A stretch of DNA of 64,000 nucleotides from SFLA01 sp045595785 (GCA_045595785.1 JAZOBE010000034.1:62001-126000); one strand, 5' to 3'. Counted from the stretch's first letter, positions 32,616 to 41,692 are shown. Numbers and translations: made by a program. The notes: generated by a model not told the origin, from the sequence alone.

Positions 32616-33712
32616 GCAAAAAAAGAGTTGAGGCGATAATTGACCTAAAAGCCATCACATCCAATTACAAATACATAACAGATAAGCTTTCTCCCAACAC
32701 AAAGCTTTTAGCAGTAGTTAAAGCTGATGCGTATGGTCATGGCGCAGTTGAGGTTTGCCATGCTTTGGAAAAGTGCGGCGCTAATAATTTTGCCGTAGCT
32801 TGCGTTGAAGAGGCTATAGTTTTAAGAGAAAACGGAATTGGAGGCGAGATACTCATTCTCGGTATAACCGATGAGGCGTATGCTCCCCTTCTGGAAGAAT
32901 ACTCTTTGACTCAGACTGTTGACAGTTATGCTTCTGCCCTCTCGCTCTCAAAGCGCGCTAAGGTAAATGTTCATATTAAGGTTGACACCGGAATGAGTAG
33001 GCTTGGAATATATTGCCATAATACTTCTGACACACAGAGCGCGGCCGATGAGATTGAAAAGATTTCAAAGCTTGAAGGTGTAAATATTTGCGGTATTTTT
33101 ACCCATTTTGCAGAGAGTGATTGTGCCGAAAGCGATTTTACACGCGTTCAGTATGGCTGCTTTTCCGCATTGCTTGATGAGCTTAAATATCGAGATATCG
33201 ACATCGGTGTTCGCCATTGCTGTAACAGTGCGGCGATACTTAACTATCCTGAAATGCAACTGGATATGGTAAGAGCGGGAATAATATTATACGGTCTTTC
33301 CCCTTCCCCTTCAACTACCGATCCCAATTTATTGCCTGCAATGCGACTTGTTTCCAGAGTGTCATCTGTTTCTGAAATAAATAAAGGCGATTCTGTAAGC
33401 TATGGAAGAAATTATAAGCCTGATGAAACAATAAAAAAAGCCGTTGTTTCCATTGGGTATGCCGACGGACTTTCGCGTATTCTTTCCGGCAAAGCAACGC
33501 TTCGTATTAACGGAAACGACCTTCCGATTATCGGAAATATTTGTATGGATCTTTGTATGGTCCGTGTTGATGATGCGCCTTGTAACGTTGGTGATGAGGT
33601 TGTCGTGTTTGAAAACGATGCTGATATTAATCGACTTGCCGCACAAGCCTCTACTATTAATTACGAAATCGTTTGTTCTGTAAAAAATAGAGTTCCTCGT
33701 AAATACGTTTAA
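32612..33712 (+). CDS. alr: Alanine racemase
   Basis: PLP-dependent alanine racemase of 366 residues supplying D-alanine for peptidoglycan. The PLP Lys37 is in AVVKADAYGHG, the second catalytic base Tyr in VSYGRNYKP, and HIKVDTGMSRLG, GIFTHFAESD and RAGIILYGLSP complete the pattern. Starts with TTG with AGGAGG seven bases upstream; overlaps the lipoprotein gene. A terminator follows. Confidence 0.95.
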   Translation: MSKKRVEAIIDLKAITSNYKYITDKLSPNTKLLAVVKADAYGHGAVEVCHALEKCGANNFAVACVEEAIVLRENGIGGEILILGITDEAYAPLLEEYSLTQTVDSYASALSLSKRAKVNVHIKVDTGMSRLGIYCHNTSDTQSAADEIEKISKLEGVNICGIFTHFAESDCAESDFTRVQYGCFSALLDELKYRDIDIGVRHCCNSAAILNYPEMQLDMVRAGIILYGLSPSPSTTDPNLLPAMRLVSRVSSVSEINKGDSVSYGRNYKPDETIKKAVVSIGYADGLSRILSGKATLRINGNDLPIIGNICMDLCMVRVDDAPCNVGDEVVVFENDADINRLAAQASTINYEIVCSVKNRVPRKYV

Positions 33713-33720
33713 ATAATTTA

Positions 33721-33752
33721 GCCCGAAGAAGTTGTCTTCGGGCGGTTTTTTA
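33721..33752 (+). terminator. Terminator of alr
   Basis: GCCCGAAGA (33721-33729) with TCTTCGGGC (33735-33743) and TTTTTTATTT. It can also serve the convergent dacA-like gene, whose stop is at 33750. Confidence 0.88.
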
Positions 33753-34883
33753 TTTATTGTAAATTTGTATAAGGCGATCAATTATTTTGCAAGAATCTAT
33801 ATATCTGGATTCGTGTGTTTCAGAGTTAATTATTCCGATAACGTATACTTCTTCGTTAATTATGTAACTAACAAGCAATGAGCATTTGCCAAGTGTTCCG
33901 GTTTTTAGTCCGTTTACTCCCTCTCTGTAAAAACGCGAGGACGGGTTAACATGCGCATTTGTATTTTTAAAACTAAATCTATGCCCGTTTTCTGTCTCGA
34001 ATGAAAACTCTGCCATGGACGTATATTTTACTAAGGTTTCATTGCTAAGAACGTGTTTTGCAATTATTGCAAGATCATATGCGGTAGTATAATGATCTGT
34101 ATATGCATATCCATCCGGCACAATAAAAGATGTAGATGTGCAACCGATAGAAGCAGCATATTCGTTAAGCTTGTCCATAAACACGGTTATTGCTTCTTCA
34201 CCTGATAAATACGGATTACCGGTTATGTGCCTTGCGGTAGCTGCAGCTACGGTGTACGCCGCGTCATTACCGGAAGGCATAAGCATTGCCGCTATAAGTT
34301 GTTCTAAAGTGAAAACATCCGAAAACAGTAACCCTGCTACTGAAGAGTTTGGCTTTAATAAAAATAATTCATTCCCGGGAGAAACTCTAATATCGTTAGG
34401 TAGCGTTTCAAACGCGTAAAGTGCTGTTAACAGCTTGGTGATACTGGCAGGAACTATTAATCTGTCGGTGTTCAACTCAAATATAAATTCTTCGGTAGTT
34501 ACATTGAATAAAAAAACCGTCTCGGCAGAAAAATCGTTTTCGGTAAAATCAAGATATGTATTATCTTCGGGAGAAACCGATGTTTCGATTTTTTCATCTG
34601 ATGTTTCCGAGCACTCGGGAATAGGCTCGGAGATTTCCGATTCTTCTGATATTATCTCAGAAACCTCAGAGTTTTCGGTTTCTTTCTCAGGCGTCTCTGA
34701 GATTTCATCATCGGAATATTCAACAAATATGCTTTCTTCTCTGAATTCAAAAGACTCTTCTGTGAAAGAATTATTAAAATCTTTTATTGATTCATCTATG
34801 AGCTGACTATTGTTATTGTTGTCAGCGCATCCTACAGTTAGTAAAAGAAGAAGGCAGAGTAAGCAACAAAAGGTTTTCTTCAT
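33750..34883 (-). CDS. D-alanyl-D-alanine carboxypeptidase, lipoprotein form
   Basis: Penicillin-binding DD-carboxypeptidase (peptidase S11) of 377 residues. Lipoprotein signal with GCAD after a hydrophobic core. Residues about 30-110 are a Ser/Glu/Pro-rich low-complexity spacer that carries the enzyme away from the membrane. The S11 triad follows: SITK (nucleophile Ser and Lys), SGNDAAYT (SxN) and KTGTLG (KTG box). The C-terminal beta domain of DacA is absent or short. AAAGGA lies before the ATG. It lies downstream of pfkA, whose terminator separates them. Confidence 0.9.
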   Translation of the reverse strand: MKKTFCCLLCLLLLLTVGCADNNNNSQLIDESIKDFNNSFTEESFEFREESIFVEYSDDEISETPEKETENSEVSEIISEESEISEPIPECSETSDEKIETSVSPEDNTYLDFTENDFSAETVFLFNVTTEEFIFELNTDRLIVPASITKLLTALYAFETLPNDIRVSPGNELFLLKPNSSVAGLLFSDVFTLEQLIAAMLMPSGNDAAYTVAAATARHITGNPYLSGEEAITVFMDKLNEYAASIGCTSTSFIVPDGYAYTDHYTTAYDLAIIAKHVLSNETLVKYTSMAEFSFETENGHRFSFKNTNAHVNPSSRFYREGVNGLKTGTLGKCSLLVSYIINEEVYVIGIINSETHESRYIDSCKIIDRLIQIYNK

Positions 34884-34901
34884 AATTACGTCCTTTATAT
34901 T

Positions 34902-34937
34902 AAAACAGACAGCGAATAAGGCTGTCTGTTTTTATTA
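34902..34937 (-). terminator. Terminator of pfkA
   Basis: AAAACAGACAGC (34902-34913) pairs with GCTGTCTGTTTT (34921-34932); T-rich on both strands. It separates pfkA from the carboxypeptidase gene. Confidence 0.85.
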
Positions 34938-36002
34938 TTAAAGAGTGATATGGTCAATAATATAGTTGAGATATTGCTTGTAAGCTTCCTTTTCAGCAAC
35001 GATCTTTTTCATATCATAAAGAACGTTGGGCGGGATCTTGTCCTGCGCTTCTCTTGAAAGTTTGCCTTTCATAAGCTTATCTACCTGTAAAGCATCGTGT
35101 ATATCCATAGTAATGATGCTGTTATGGCGCTGGCACACAACCTTTTTCATTTGACCGGAAACAAGGCTTTCTACAGCCGCACAGCCCATCTTTGTGGCGA
35201 GAACACGGTCCTGCAGTGTAGGGCTTCCGCCGCGTTGTATGTGCGCAAGACGTGCGAAACGAGCTTCTATTCCCGTTCTCTTTTCGATAAGCTGGGTGAG
35301 CTCTTCACCATATTCGCGTCCCATGCCTTCTGCGGTTATAATAATGAAATTACGCTTTCCTGCTTTGCGTGCTTCAATCATTTTTTCAAAAACATGGTCG
35401 AAGTCGGTAGGTATCTCCTTTATAACCGTAGTAACGGCACCAACAGCAATTGCGGTATTAAGTGCAATATCACCGGCATCTCTGCCCATTACTTCAACAA
35501 TCGTGCATCTTGAATGACTTTCACTTGTATCACGAAGCTTATCAACAAGATCAACAACTGTGTTCATTGCGGTATCGAAACCTATCGTCATTTCAGTAGA
35601 GGCAATATCATTATCGATGGTTCCGGGAATACCAATACAAGGAATGCCGGCGTCGGTAAGATCAACTGCTCCACGGAACGTTCCGTCACCGCCGATGGTA
35701 ACAATACCGTCGAGACCAAATTCACGTGCTCTTGCAGCAGCTTTTTCCACGCCTTCTTTTGTTTTGAATTCGGGACAGCGAGCAGTGTAAAGCATTGTGC
35801 CGCCTCGGTTGATTATGTAAGAAACGTCACGGGCGCCCAAGGGCTTTATTTCGCCGTCTATAAGACCTTGATATCCGTTATAAATACCGTAAACCTCAAC
35901 TCCTTTATATAAAGCAAGACGAGTAACGGCACGTACTGCCGCGTTCATACCGGGAGCGTCGCCGCCGGAAGTAAGTACGCCTATTCGTTTGAATTCTGCC
36001 AT
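34938..36002 (-). CDS. pfkA: ATP-dependent 6-phosphofructokinase
   Basis: Glycolytic enzyme of 354 residues. Nucleotide and Mg motifs TSGGDAPGMNAAVRA, GGDGTFRGA and catalytic GTIDNDIASTEMTIGFDTA are intact; the Gly after GGDG (ATP rather than pyrophosphate type) supports ATP as donor. About 30 residues longer than Bacillus PfkA at the C-terminus. GGAGGG before ATG 36002; the in-frame upstream ATG at 36068 lies in the promoter and is rejected. Confidence 0.94.
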   Translation of the reverse strand: MAEFKRIGVLTSGGDAPGMNAAVRAVTRLALYKGVEVYGIYNGYQGLIDGEIKPLGARDVSYIINRGGTMLYTARCPEFKTKEGVEKAAARAREFGLDGIVTIGGDGTFRGAVDLTDAGIPCIGIPGTIDNDIASTEMTIGFDTAMNTVVDLVDKLRDTSESHSRCTIVEVMGRDAGDIALNTAIAVGAVTTVIKEIPTDFDHVFEKMIEARKAGKRNFIIITAEGMGREYGEELTQLIEKRTGIEARFARLAHIQRGGSPTLQDRVLATKMGCAAVESLVSGQMKKVVCQRHNSIITMDIHDALQVDKLMKGKLSREAQDKIPPNVLYDMKKIVAEKEAYKQYLNYIIDHITL

Positions 36003-36039
36003 CAGAAACCCTCCGAAATAAAAAGTATTTAACAATATC

Positions 36040-36068
36040 ATCTTATCACCAACTGCATATTTTGTCAA
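36040..36068 (-). promoter_or_regulatory. Promoter of pfkA
   Basis: Minus-strand TTGACA (36068-36063), 17-base spacer and TAAGAT (36045-36040). Confidence 0.7.
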
Positions 36069-36095
36069 ACATTTTTTGATTTTCCTGCATATACT
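36067..36095 (+). promoter_or_regulatory. Candidate sigma-E promoter of spoIVA
   Basis: AAACATT (36067-36073), 14-base spacer, CATATACT (36088-36095). The -10 differs from the Bacillus sigma-E consensus CATACAmT at one base; the -35 matches five of seven. spoIVA is a sigma-E gene in Bacillus. Confidence 0.4.
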
Positions 36096-36145
36096 TTTTG
36101 AATTTTGAATACTGTATATTGAAAATATTATCTGGAGGATTAAAA

Positions 36146-37618
36146 ATGACTGATCTTACAATATATAATGATATTGCAAAGCGGACAGACGGTGATATTT
36201 ATATTGGCGTGGTGGGACCCGTAAGAACGGGAAAATCGACATTAATTAACCGTTTTATGCAAACTCTCGTACTTCCCTTTATGGATTCGCAGACAAAAAG
36301 AGAAAGAGCACGCGATGAAATGCCTCAGTCTGCCTCCGGAAAGACGGTAATGACCACCGAACCAAAGTTTGTTCCGGAGGAAGCGGCAGAGATACGTCTG
36401 GATGAAAACGTAAGGTTCAGAATGCGTATGATAGATTGCGTCGGATATATTATTCCCGGCGCTATAGGACATATAGAAGATGGCGAAACACGCATGGTAA
36501 TGACTCCGTGGTCTGAAACTCCCCTGCCTTTCGGAGAAGCGGCAGAAATCGGTACTCGTAAAGTTATGACAGAGCATTCTACAATCGGATTGGTGGTCAC
36601 TACAGACGGCAGCATCGGAGAAATAGACAGAAGTGCGTATACGGAAGCGGAGGCAAGAATAATACGCGAAATGAAGGCAACGGGAAAGCCCTTTGCGGTA
36701 GTTATGAACTCAGCATATCCCAACGACAAAAGAACTTTATCTCTCGTATCCGAAATGGAAGAAAAATATGACGTTCCCGTTATTTCTGTTAACTGCGCCG
36801 AAATGGGCGAAAATGAGATCAAGGAGATATTGGGTGCTGTTCTTTATGAATTTCCGGTAAGTGAGATACGAGTAACACTTCCATCTTGGGTTGATGTTCC
36901 CGCTGCCGACTCAATAAAAAAACAACTGTATGATGCCGTTACATCATCTGTTTTGAATATTAGAAGAACCGGTGAAGTAAGACACGTGTTTAACGAGTTT
37001 TCGGCCCTTGAGGGCGCAAAAGCGATAACCGAAAACGTGAACTTGGGCGATGGGACAACACTGATATCGGTTGTGGTACCCCAAAAAGTGTTTTACGCCG
37101 CTTTAAGCAACTACTCGGGCTTCGATATATCGGATGAAAAGTCGCTGTTTGCGCTGTTAGGCACGCTCAAGATGGTTAATGAAAAATACGTAAAGGTTTC
37201 CGACGCCCTTGAAGAGGTTGCACGTACCGGATATGGTATTGTTACGCCCGGAATTGATGATCTTACCTTGGACGAACCTGAAATAGTCCGTCAGCCGGGC
37301 GGATACGGTGTAAAGCTAAAGGCATCGGCTCCATCGATACATATGATAAGGGCAAACATACAGACCGAGCTTTCGCCTACCGTCGGTACTGAACGGCAAT
37401 CTGAGGAATTGGTAAAATATTTGCTTCACGAATTTGAAGAGGATCCGAAGAAAATATGGAGCTCAAATATGTTCGGTAAAACGTTATACGAGCTTATTGG
37501 CGAAGGAATAAATGCCAAGCTCGCACATATGCCCGAGGATGCCCGTGGTAAACTTTCAGAGACTCTACAGCGAATAATAAACGAAGGCAGCGGCGGTCTT
37601 ATATGTATACTTTTGTAG
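36146..37618 (+). CDS. spoIVA: Stage IV sporulation protein A
   Basis: Spore-coat basement ATPase of 490 residues. It polymerises on the forespore surface using ATP. Walker A GPVRTGKST (24-32), switch region MIDCVGYIIPGA, TEHSTIGLVVTTDGSIGEI and the membrane-interacting C-terminus ending GGLICIL are nearly invariant in spore formers. GGAGG before ATG 36146. Next gene, YlmC/YmxH-like, starts ten bases downstream. Confidence 0.97.
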   Translation: MTDLTIYNDIAKRTDGDIYIGVVGPVRTGKSTLINRFMQTLVLPFMDSQTKRERARDEMPQSASGKTVMTTEPKFVPEEAAEIRLDENVRFRMRMIDCVGYIIPGAIGHIEDGETRMVMTPWSETPLPFGEAAEIGTRKVMTEHSTIGLVVTTDGSIGEIDRSAYTEAEARIIREMKATGKPFAVVMNSAYPNDKRTLSLVSEMEEKYDVPVISVNCAEMGENEIKEILGAVLYEFPVSEIRVTLPSWVDVPAADSIKKQLYDAVTSSVLNIRRTGEVRHVFNEFSALEGAKAITENVNLGDGTTLISVVVPQKVFYAALSNYSGFDISDEKSLFALLGTLKMVNEKYVKVSDALEEVARTGYGIVTPGIDDLTLDEPEIVRQPGGYGVKLKASAPSIHMIRANIQTELSPTVGTERQSEELVKYLLHEFEEDPKKIWSSNMFGKTLYELIGEGINAKLAHMPEDARGKLSETLQRIINEGSGGLICILL

Positions 37619-37627
37619 GTAAACGGT

Positions 37628-37876
37628 ATGATTGTCAGTTTTTCAGATATAAGTGATAAGGAAGTTGTTAATCTCTGCGACGGAAAACGCTTGGGTTACG
37701 TTTGTGATGCAGACATCGATACCGAGTGCGGAAAAATACTTCGGCTTGCAATTCCCGCAAAAAGCGGACTATTTCCCGGGAAGAATAAAATATATATCAG
37801 GTGGGAAAATATCGAGCGTATCGGAGAGGATATAATCCTTGTCAGATATACCGAGGTACAGTCCTGCAAACACTAA
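37628..37876 (+). CDS. YlmC/YmxH-family sporulation protein (PRC-barrel)
   Basis: Protein of 82 residues with a PRC-barrel-like fold: SDISDKEVVNLCDGKRLGYVCDADID, a beta hairpin, and IPWENIERIGEDIILV-type end. In Bacillus YlmC/YmxH are sigma-E-dependent small proteins; the molecular job is unclear. Here it follows spoIVA by ten bases, which supports a mother-cell role. Confidence 0.85.
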   Translation: MIVSFSDISDKEVVNLCDGKRLGYVCDADIDTECGKILRLAIPAKSGLFPGKNKIYIRWENIERIGEDIILVRYTEVQSCKH

Positions 37877-37905
37877 AAAACAAGGGAAAACCGTTTGGTT
37901 TTCCC
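37876..37905 (-). terminator. Bidirectional terminator, mainly of nfnBA
   Basis: AGGGAAAACC and GGTTTTCCCT pair around GTTT (37883-37906). The minus-strand tail is TTGTTTTTT; the plus tail is weaker. Confidence 0.75.
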
Positions 37906-37921
37906 TATTGTATTTGTAATT

Positions 37922-39283
37922 TTAAGAAAGTTTCTTATCTATCTCTTCAGCAGCTTTTTTACCTGCACCCATTGCAAGGATCACGGTAGCTGCACCGGTA
38001 ACAGCGTCACCGCCTGCGTAAACCGCGTCAAGGCTGGTTTGCTCGCTTTCGTCAACAACGATACCGCCGTGCTTGTTTGTTTCAAGACCGGGCTCAGAAC
38101 GGACGATAAGGGGATTTGGAGAGGTACCGATTGCCATAATAACGCAATCACAATCAAGATTGATGCGTTTTCCGGTATCAACGGGCTTTCTTCTGCCTCT
38201 CTCGTCAGGCTCTCCAAGTTCCATAACAGCGCATTCCATTCCGCAAACGCTACCGTTTTCACCCTTTATGGATGTGGGGTTTGTAAGCAGACGGAAGATG
38301 ATACCTTCCTCTTTAGCGTGTTCGACTTCTTCCTTACGGGCGGGAAGCTCTTCTTCGCTGCGACGATAAACAATACTTACCTCATCAGCACCGAGACGGA
38401 GCGCACAGCGTGCCGCGTCCATAGCAACGTTACCACCGCCGACAACAACTGCCTTCTTGGGGCGCATAACGGGAGTAGTACTGTCAGCCTTATAAGCCTT
38501 CATGAGGTTAACACGAGTAAGAAATTCGTTTGCAGAGTAAACGCCGCAAAGATTCTCGCCTTCAATATTCATAAATCTGGGGAGACCTGCGCCGCTACCG
38601 ATAAAAATTGCGTCATATTCTTCGCGCAGCTCGGAAATAAGTACGGTTTTACCAACAATGCAGTCGGTAACTATTTCAACGCCCATCTTCTTTAGCTGTT
38701 CTACTTCCTTGGCAACGATCTCCTTGGGGAGCCTGAACTGAGGAATGCCGTAAACCAGAACACCGCCGGGAGTGTGGAGTGCTTCAAAAACAGTAACAGC
38801 ATATCCTTTTGCCGCCAAAGCGCCTGCACAAGCAAGTCCTGCGGGACCGCTTCCTACAATTGCAACGTGTTTTCCGTTGGGAGTTACTTCTTTCGCTTCG
38901 GTTGCGGGCGCATTGTCAGCAACAAAGCGTTCAAGTCTGCCGATACCAACAGACTCGCCTTTCTTGCCGCGAACACAGAATTTTTCACACTGGTTTTCCT
39001 GAGGACAAACTCTGCCGCAAACTGCGGGAAGTGAGCTGGATTCATTTATAACAGCCTTTGCACCTACAAGATCGTTTTCCTTAATCTTACTGATAAAGCC
39101 GGGGATATCAATTCCTACAGGACAGCCGGATACGCAAGGATGAGTGGGACAATTGAGACAGCGCTGTGCTTCGTTAAAAGCATCTTCGGCAGTATAACCG
39201 ACAGCGACCTCCTCAAAGCATTTTCCGCGCTCAATAGGATCAAGAACGGGCATAGGAGTTTTATTTGGAGTCATATTAGCCAT
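37922..39283 (-). CDS. nfnB: NADPH-side subunit of NfnAB / glutamate synthase small-subunit family
   Basis: Flavoprotein of 453 residues. N-terminal Fe-S region with CLNCPTHPCVSGCPVGIDIP and CGRVCPQENQCEKFC, then FAD GSGPAGLACAGALAAKG and NADP VVGGGNVAMDAARCALRLG folds. The same fold is the GltD small subunit, but direct pairing with an NfnA-type gene (stop at 39283, start 39285) points to NADH-dependent reduced ferredoxin:NADP+ oxidoreductase, a bifurcating enzyme linking ferredoxin, NADH and NADPH pools. AAGGAGG before ATG 39283; an upstream in-frame ATG (39385) is inside nfnA. Confidence 0.9.
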   Translation of the reverse strand: MANMTPNKTPMPVLDPIERGKCFEEVAVGYTAEDAFNEAQRCLNCPTHPCVSGCPVGIDIPGFISKIKENDLVGAKAVINESSSLPAVCGRVCPQENQCEKFCVRGKKGESVGIGRLERFVADNAPATEAKEVTPNGKHVAIVGSGPAGLACAGALAAKGYAVTVFEALHTPGGVLVYGIPQFRLPKEIVAKEVEQLKKMGVEIVTDCIVGKTVLISELREEYDAIFIGSGAGLPRFMNIEGENLCGVYSANEFLTRVNLMKAYKADSTTPVMRPKKAVVVGGGNVAMDAARCALRLGADEVSIVYRRSEEELPARKEEVEHAKEEGIIFRLLTNPTSIKGENGSVCGMECAVMELGEPDERGRRKPVDTGKRINLDCDCVIMAIGTSPNPLIVRSEPGLETNKHGGIVVDESEQTSLDAVYAGGDAVTGAATVILAMGAGKKAAEEIDKKLS

Positions 39284-39284
39284 T

Positions 39285-40124
39285 TTACTTAACCTCCTTT
39301 GCAAAAAGGTTGCACGTTTCTTCTCTCGCATGGCGCTCAAATTCGCCGTACATACGAGAACGAGCGATAGCAGAATCAAAATCAACTAAATGTCCGTCAA
39401 ATTCAGGACCATCAACACAAGCGAATACAGTCTTTCCGCCAACGGAGAGTCTGCAGCCTCCGCACATGCCGGTACCATCGATCATAATGGGGTTCATACT
39501 AACAATGGTTTTAACCCCGAATTCCTTCGTAACAAGACATACAAACTTCATCATTATTAAAGGACCGATACAAACAACCTCATCATATTGTCCGTTTTCG
39601 AGAAGACGGCGAAGTGCATCAGTTACAAGACCTTTTTCACCGGCAGATCCATCATCAGTCATAAGGAAGAATTTATCGGATATTTTTCTGAATTCGTCTT
39701 CAAGAATAATAAGATCTTTGTTTCTGAATCCAACAATAGTATGAACTTCAGCGCCGTTCTGTGCAAATGCTTTTGCAACGGGATAAGCAATAGCGCTGCC
39801 TACACCGCCTCCGATAACACACACCTTTTTGATTCCCTCAATTTCGGTATGATTACCGAGGGGACCGGCAAAATCCTGAATATAATCCCCTGCTTGCTTT
39901 TTAGAAAGTAAAATGGTAGTAGCGCCGACAGCTTGGAAAATAACGGTTACAGTACCTGCTTCACGATCATAATCGGCAACAGTGAGAGGGATGCGCTCAC
40001 CGTTTTCATCAACACGAAGCATAATAAACTGACCGGCGAGAGCTTTTTTAGCAACTGCAGGTGCGGAAACGACCATTCTGAACACAGTGGGATTCAGCGG
40101 TTCGTTGGAAACAATTTTAAACAT
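39285..40124 (-). CDS. nfnA: NfnA-type FAD/NAD-binding and 2Fe-2S subunit
   Basis: Protein of 279 residues of the dihydroorotate dehydrogenase electron-transfer (PyrK-like) family: FAD-binding barrel with RIPLTVADYD, NAD fold with CVIGGGVGSAIAYPVAKA, and a C-terminal 2Fe-2S cluster MCGGCR...FACVDGPEF. No pyrD is nearby; its partner is the adjacent nfnB. Together they catalyse flavin-based electron bifurcation in anaerobes. GGAG before the ATG. Could also be annotated as sulfide dehydrogenase subunit. Confidence 0.9.
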   Translation of the reverse strand: MFKIVSNEPLNPTVFRMVVSAPAVAKKALAGQFIMLRVDENGERIPLTVADYDREAGTVTVIFQAVGATTILLSKKQAGDYIQDFAGPLGNHTEIEGIKKVCVIGGGVGSAIAYPVAKAFAQNGAEVHTIVGFRNKDLIILEDEFRKISDKFFLMTDDGSAGEKGLVTDALRRLLENGQYDEVVCIGPLIMMKFVCLVTKEFGVKTIVSMNPIMIDGTGMCGGCRLSVGGKTVFACVDGPEFDGHLVDFDSAIARSRMYGEFERHAREETCNLFAKEVK

Positions 40125-40147
40125 AATATATACTCCTTTTTGTGTGT

Positions 40148-40702
40148 CTAATCGTTGTTGAGAAAATCAACCAGATGTTTAATCTTATCAATAACTTCTG
40201 CATCGTCAATTGCAGGACGTGCATTGGTATTGTGAGAGTAAACGGCCTCATAGACATCATCACAATTTATGTGGTTAAGTAAGATGCAAGAAGTTTTGTA
40301 TGCGCTGATTACATCGCCGTCTCCGCCGCCGACAAGAACAACACCGCCTTTTTTGGGCTTTTGAATAGGTTCTTCATTTCTGAAATGTCTTGCGCAGAAA
40401 TATGTCTGCAATCTGCTGGCAACATCGAGCAACTTTCCGGTAGGCTGTGAAAAGTATATGGGAGAAGCAATAATTATATTATCGCATTCCTGAATATAAT
40501 TATATATCTCCTGCATACCGTCGTTGATAGCACAACCGTCCTTCTCATAGCAATAGCGGCAATCTATACAAGGCGCGATAGAAGAACGGTAAGCGTTTAC
40601 TATTTTGAACTCACCTTCAAGGTCCTTCAATATAGTATCAATAAGGCTTACAGTATCGCCTTTTACTCTGGGGGAGCCGTTGAATATTAAAGTTTTTTTC
40701 AT
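40148..40702 (-). CDS. Flavodoxin-like NAD(P)H-dependent oxidoreductase
   Basis: FMN reductase of 184 residues: LIFNGSPRVKGDT phosphate loop, CxxCxxC-like CIDCRYCYEKDGC insert, and IIIASPIYFSQPTGKLL. The cysteine insert is typical of iron-sulfur flavoproteins and NADPH-dependent FMN reductases in anaerobes; substrate unknown. AAGGAG before ATG 40702. Has a consensus promoter about 140 bases upstream. Confidence 0.88.
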   Translation of the reverse strand: MKKTLIFNGSPRVKGDTVSLIDTILKDLEGEFKIVNAYRSSIAPCIDCRYCYEKDGCAINDGMQEIYNYIQECDNIIIASPIYFSQPTGKLLDVASRLQTYFCARHFRNEEPIQKPKKGGVVLVGGGDGDVISAYKTSCILLNHINCDDVYEAVYSHNTNARPAIDDAEVIDKIKHLVDFLNND

Positions 40703-40838
40703 GCGTTTCTCCTTGCAAAGCACACGGGAACTTCATTATAAGCAGAGCGTTGTTGAAAAATTATCATTTATTCGGCGGCAATTTACATTCAACTTCTTGC
40801 TTCTGCATAAAATTACACCGTATTTTATAAATTGGGTA

Positions 40839-40868
40839 ATTATATCACGAGAATAAAGGTTGTGTCAA
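40839..40868 (-). promoter_or_regulatory. Promoter of the flavodoxin-like gene
   Basis: Minus-strand TTGACA (40868-40863), 18-base spacer and TATAAT (40844-40839), both perfect. The leader (about 40703-40832, 130 bases) contains no structure or motif I recognise. The rest of the 40703-41014 gap holds only the tRNA-Pro terminator. Confidence 0.75.
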
Positions 40869-40977
40869 GAATAAATATACATAAAATCCGACAGTTTTTG
40901 ACATATCCATTGTACATAAAAACGACAAATCGAGGCATAACGCTCTTGCAGCGGTTTTTATCGTATATTTATGGTAG

Positions 40978-41011
40978 AAAAAGCAAAATCGCCGTGATTT
41001 CTCACGGCGAT
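40978..41011 (-). terminator. Terminator of tRNA-Pro
   Basis: Perfect 10-bp stem ATCGCCGTGA (40988-40997) with TCACGGCGAT (41002-41011), GAAA loop on the minus strand, then TTTGCTTTTT. Confidence 0.9.
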
Positions 41012-41014
41012 TGT

Positions 41015-41091
41015 TGGTCTGAGTGACTGGATTTGAACCAGCGGCCTCCACGTCCCCAACGTGGCGCTCTACCAAGCTGAGCCACACCCAG
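41015..41091 (-). tRNA. tRNA-Pro (GGG)
   Basis: 77-base cloverleaf on the minus strand. Acceptor CTGGGTG pairs with CACTCAG (one G-T), D arm GCTC, anticodon stem CCACG/CGTGG with loop TTGGGGA (anticodon GGG), T loop TTCAAATC, discriminator A and encoded CCA at 41017-41015. Confidence 0.95.
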
Positions 41092-41179
41092 ATACGCAAC
41101 GCGGCTATTATACCACCTAAAATACAAATTGTCAATAAGAAAAAACAAAATTATGTAAAATTTTCTTCAACACTTTTTT

Positions 41180-41208
41180 ACATATTAGTTAACCGAAAAA
41201 TCATAATA
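41180..41208 (+). promoter_or_regulatory. Candidate forespore (sigma-G/F-type) promoter
   Basis: ACATA (41180-41184), 17-base spacer, CATAATA (41202-41208). Resembles the Bacillus sigma-G consensus gHATr / cATnnTA with one -35 mismatch. No sigma-A promoter is evident for the next gene. Confidence 0.3.
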
Positions 41209-41231
41209 ATACTTGAAGGAGGAATATAGTT

Positions 41232-41657
41232 TTGAACAACAATACACTTCTTGCTTGTATACACCGTTCTGCGCAAACAGGTATGTATACCATACCCAAG
41301 ATCAATGCTGAAACTGAAAACGAAAGCTTTATTGCGGAAACAAACAGACAATACCGCGATTATCAAAAAATATATAAGCTTTCAAAAAGTATGATGCCCG
41401 AGCGCAAGCCTTTGAATTGGGACATGTCCCCTATTGCGGCTTTGCGTACCTCTTCGATGATCAAATTAGGCGCTTTTACCGACGATAGCGTATCGCATTT
41501 GGCAGAAATGCTTCTGATGGGTACCGTTGCCGGTGTAACAGATCTGCGGAGACATCTTTCCGCTTGTAAAGGTGCCACAAAGCAAAATAAAGCACTTGCT
41601 TTAGGTCTAATAAAACTCGAAGAGCAAAATATTGAGCGTCTTAAAAAGTTTTTATAA
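41232..41657 (+). CDS. Conserved-looking protein of unknown function
   Basis: Soluble protein of 141 residues with no signal, membrane segment or recognised domain; mostly helical, and ending in a charged coil (LGLIKLEEQNIERLKKF). It is certain to be translated: TTG start with a strong AAGGAGGA nine bases upstream, and a terminator directly after. The sequence ahead resembles a late-sporulation promoter, so a spore role is possible but speculative. Confidence 0.7.
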   Translation: MNNNTLLACIHRSAQTGMYTIPKINAETENESFIAETNRQYRDYQKIYKLSKSMMPERKPLNWDMSPIAALRTSSMIKLGAFTDDSVSHLAEMLLMGTVAGVTDLRRHLSACKGATKQNKALALGLIKLEEQNIERLKKFL

Positions 41658-41663
41658 ATTTTT

Positions 41664-41692
41664 CCGGCAGTATATCAACTGCCGGTTTTCTA
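41664..41692 (+). terminator. Terminator
   Basis: CCGGCAGT (41664-41671) with ACTGCCGG (41678-41685) followed by TTTTC. Confidence 0.8.

Noticed and set aside
37895..38695. A 266-codon open frame opposite nfnB
   Set aside because: Low-complexity translation, overlaps a well-defined flavoprotein gene, no promoter.
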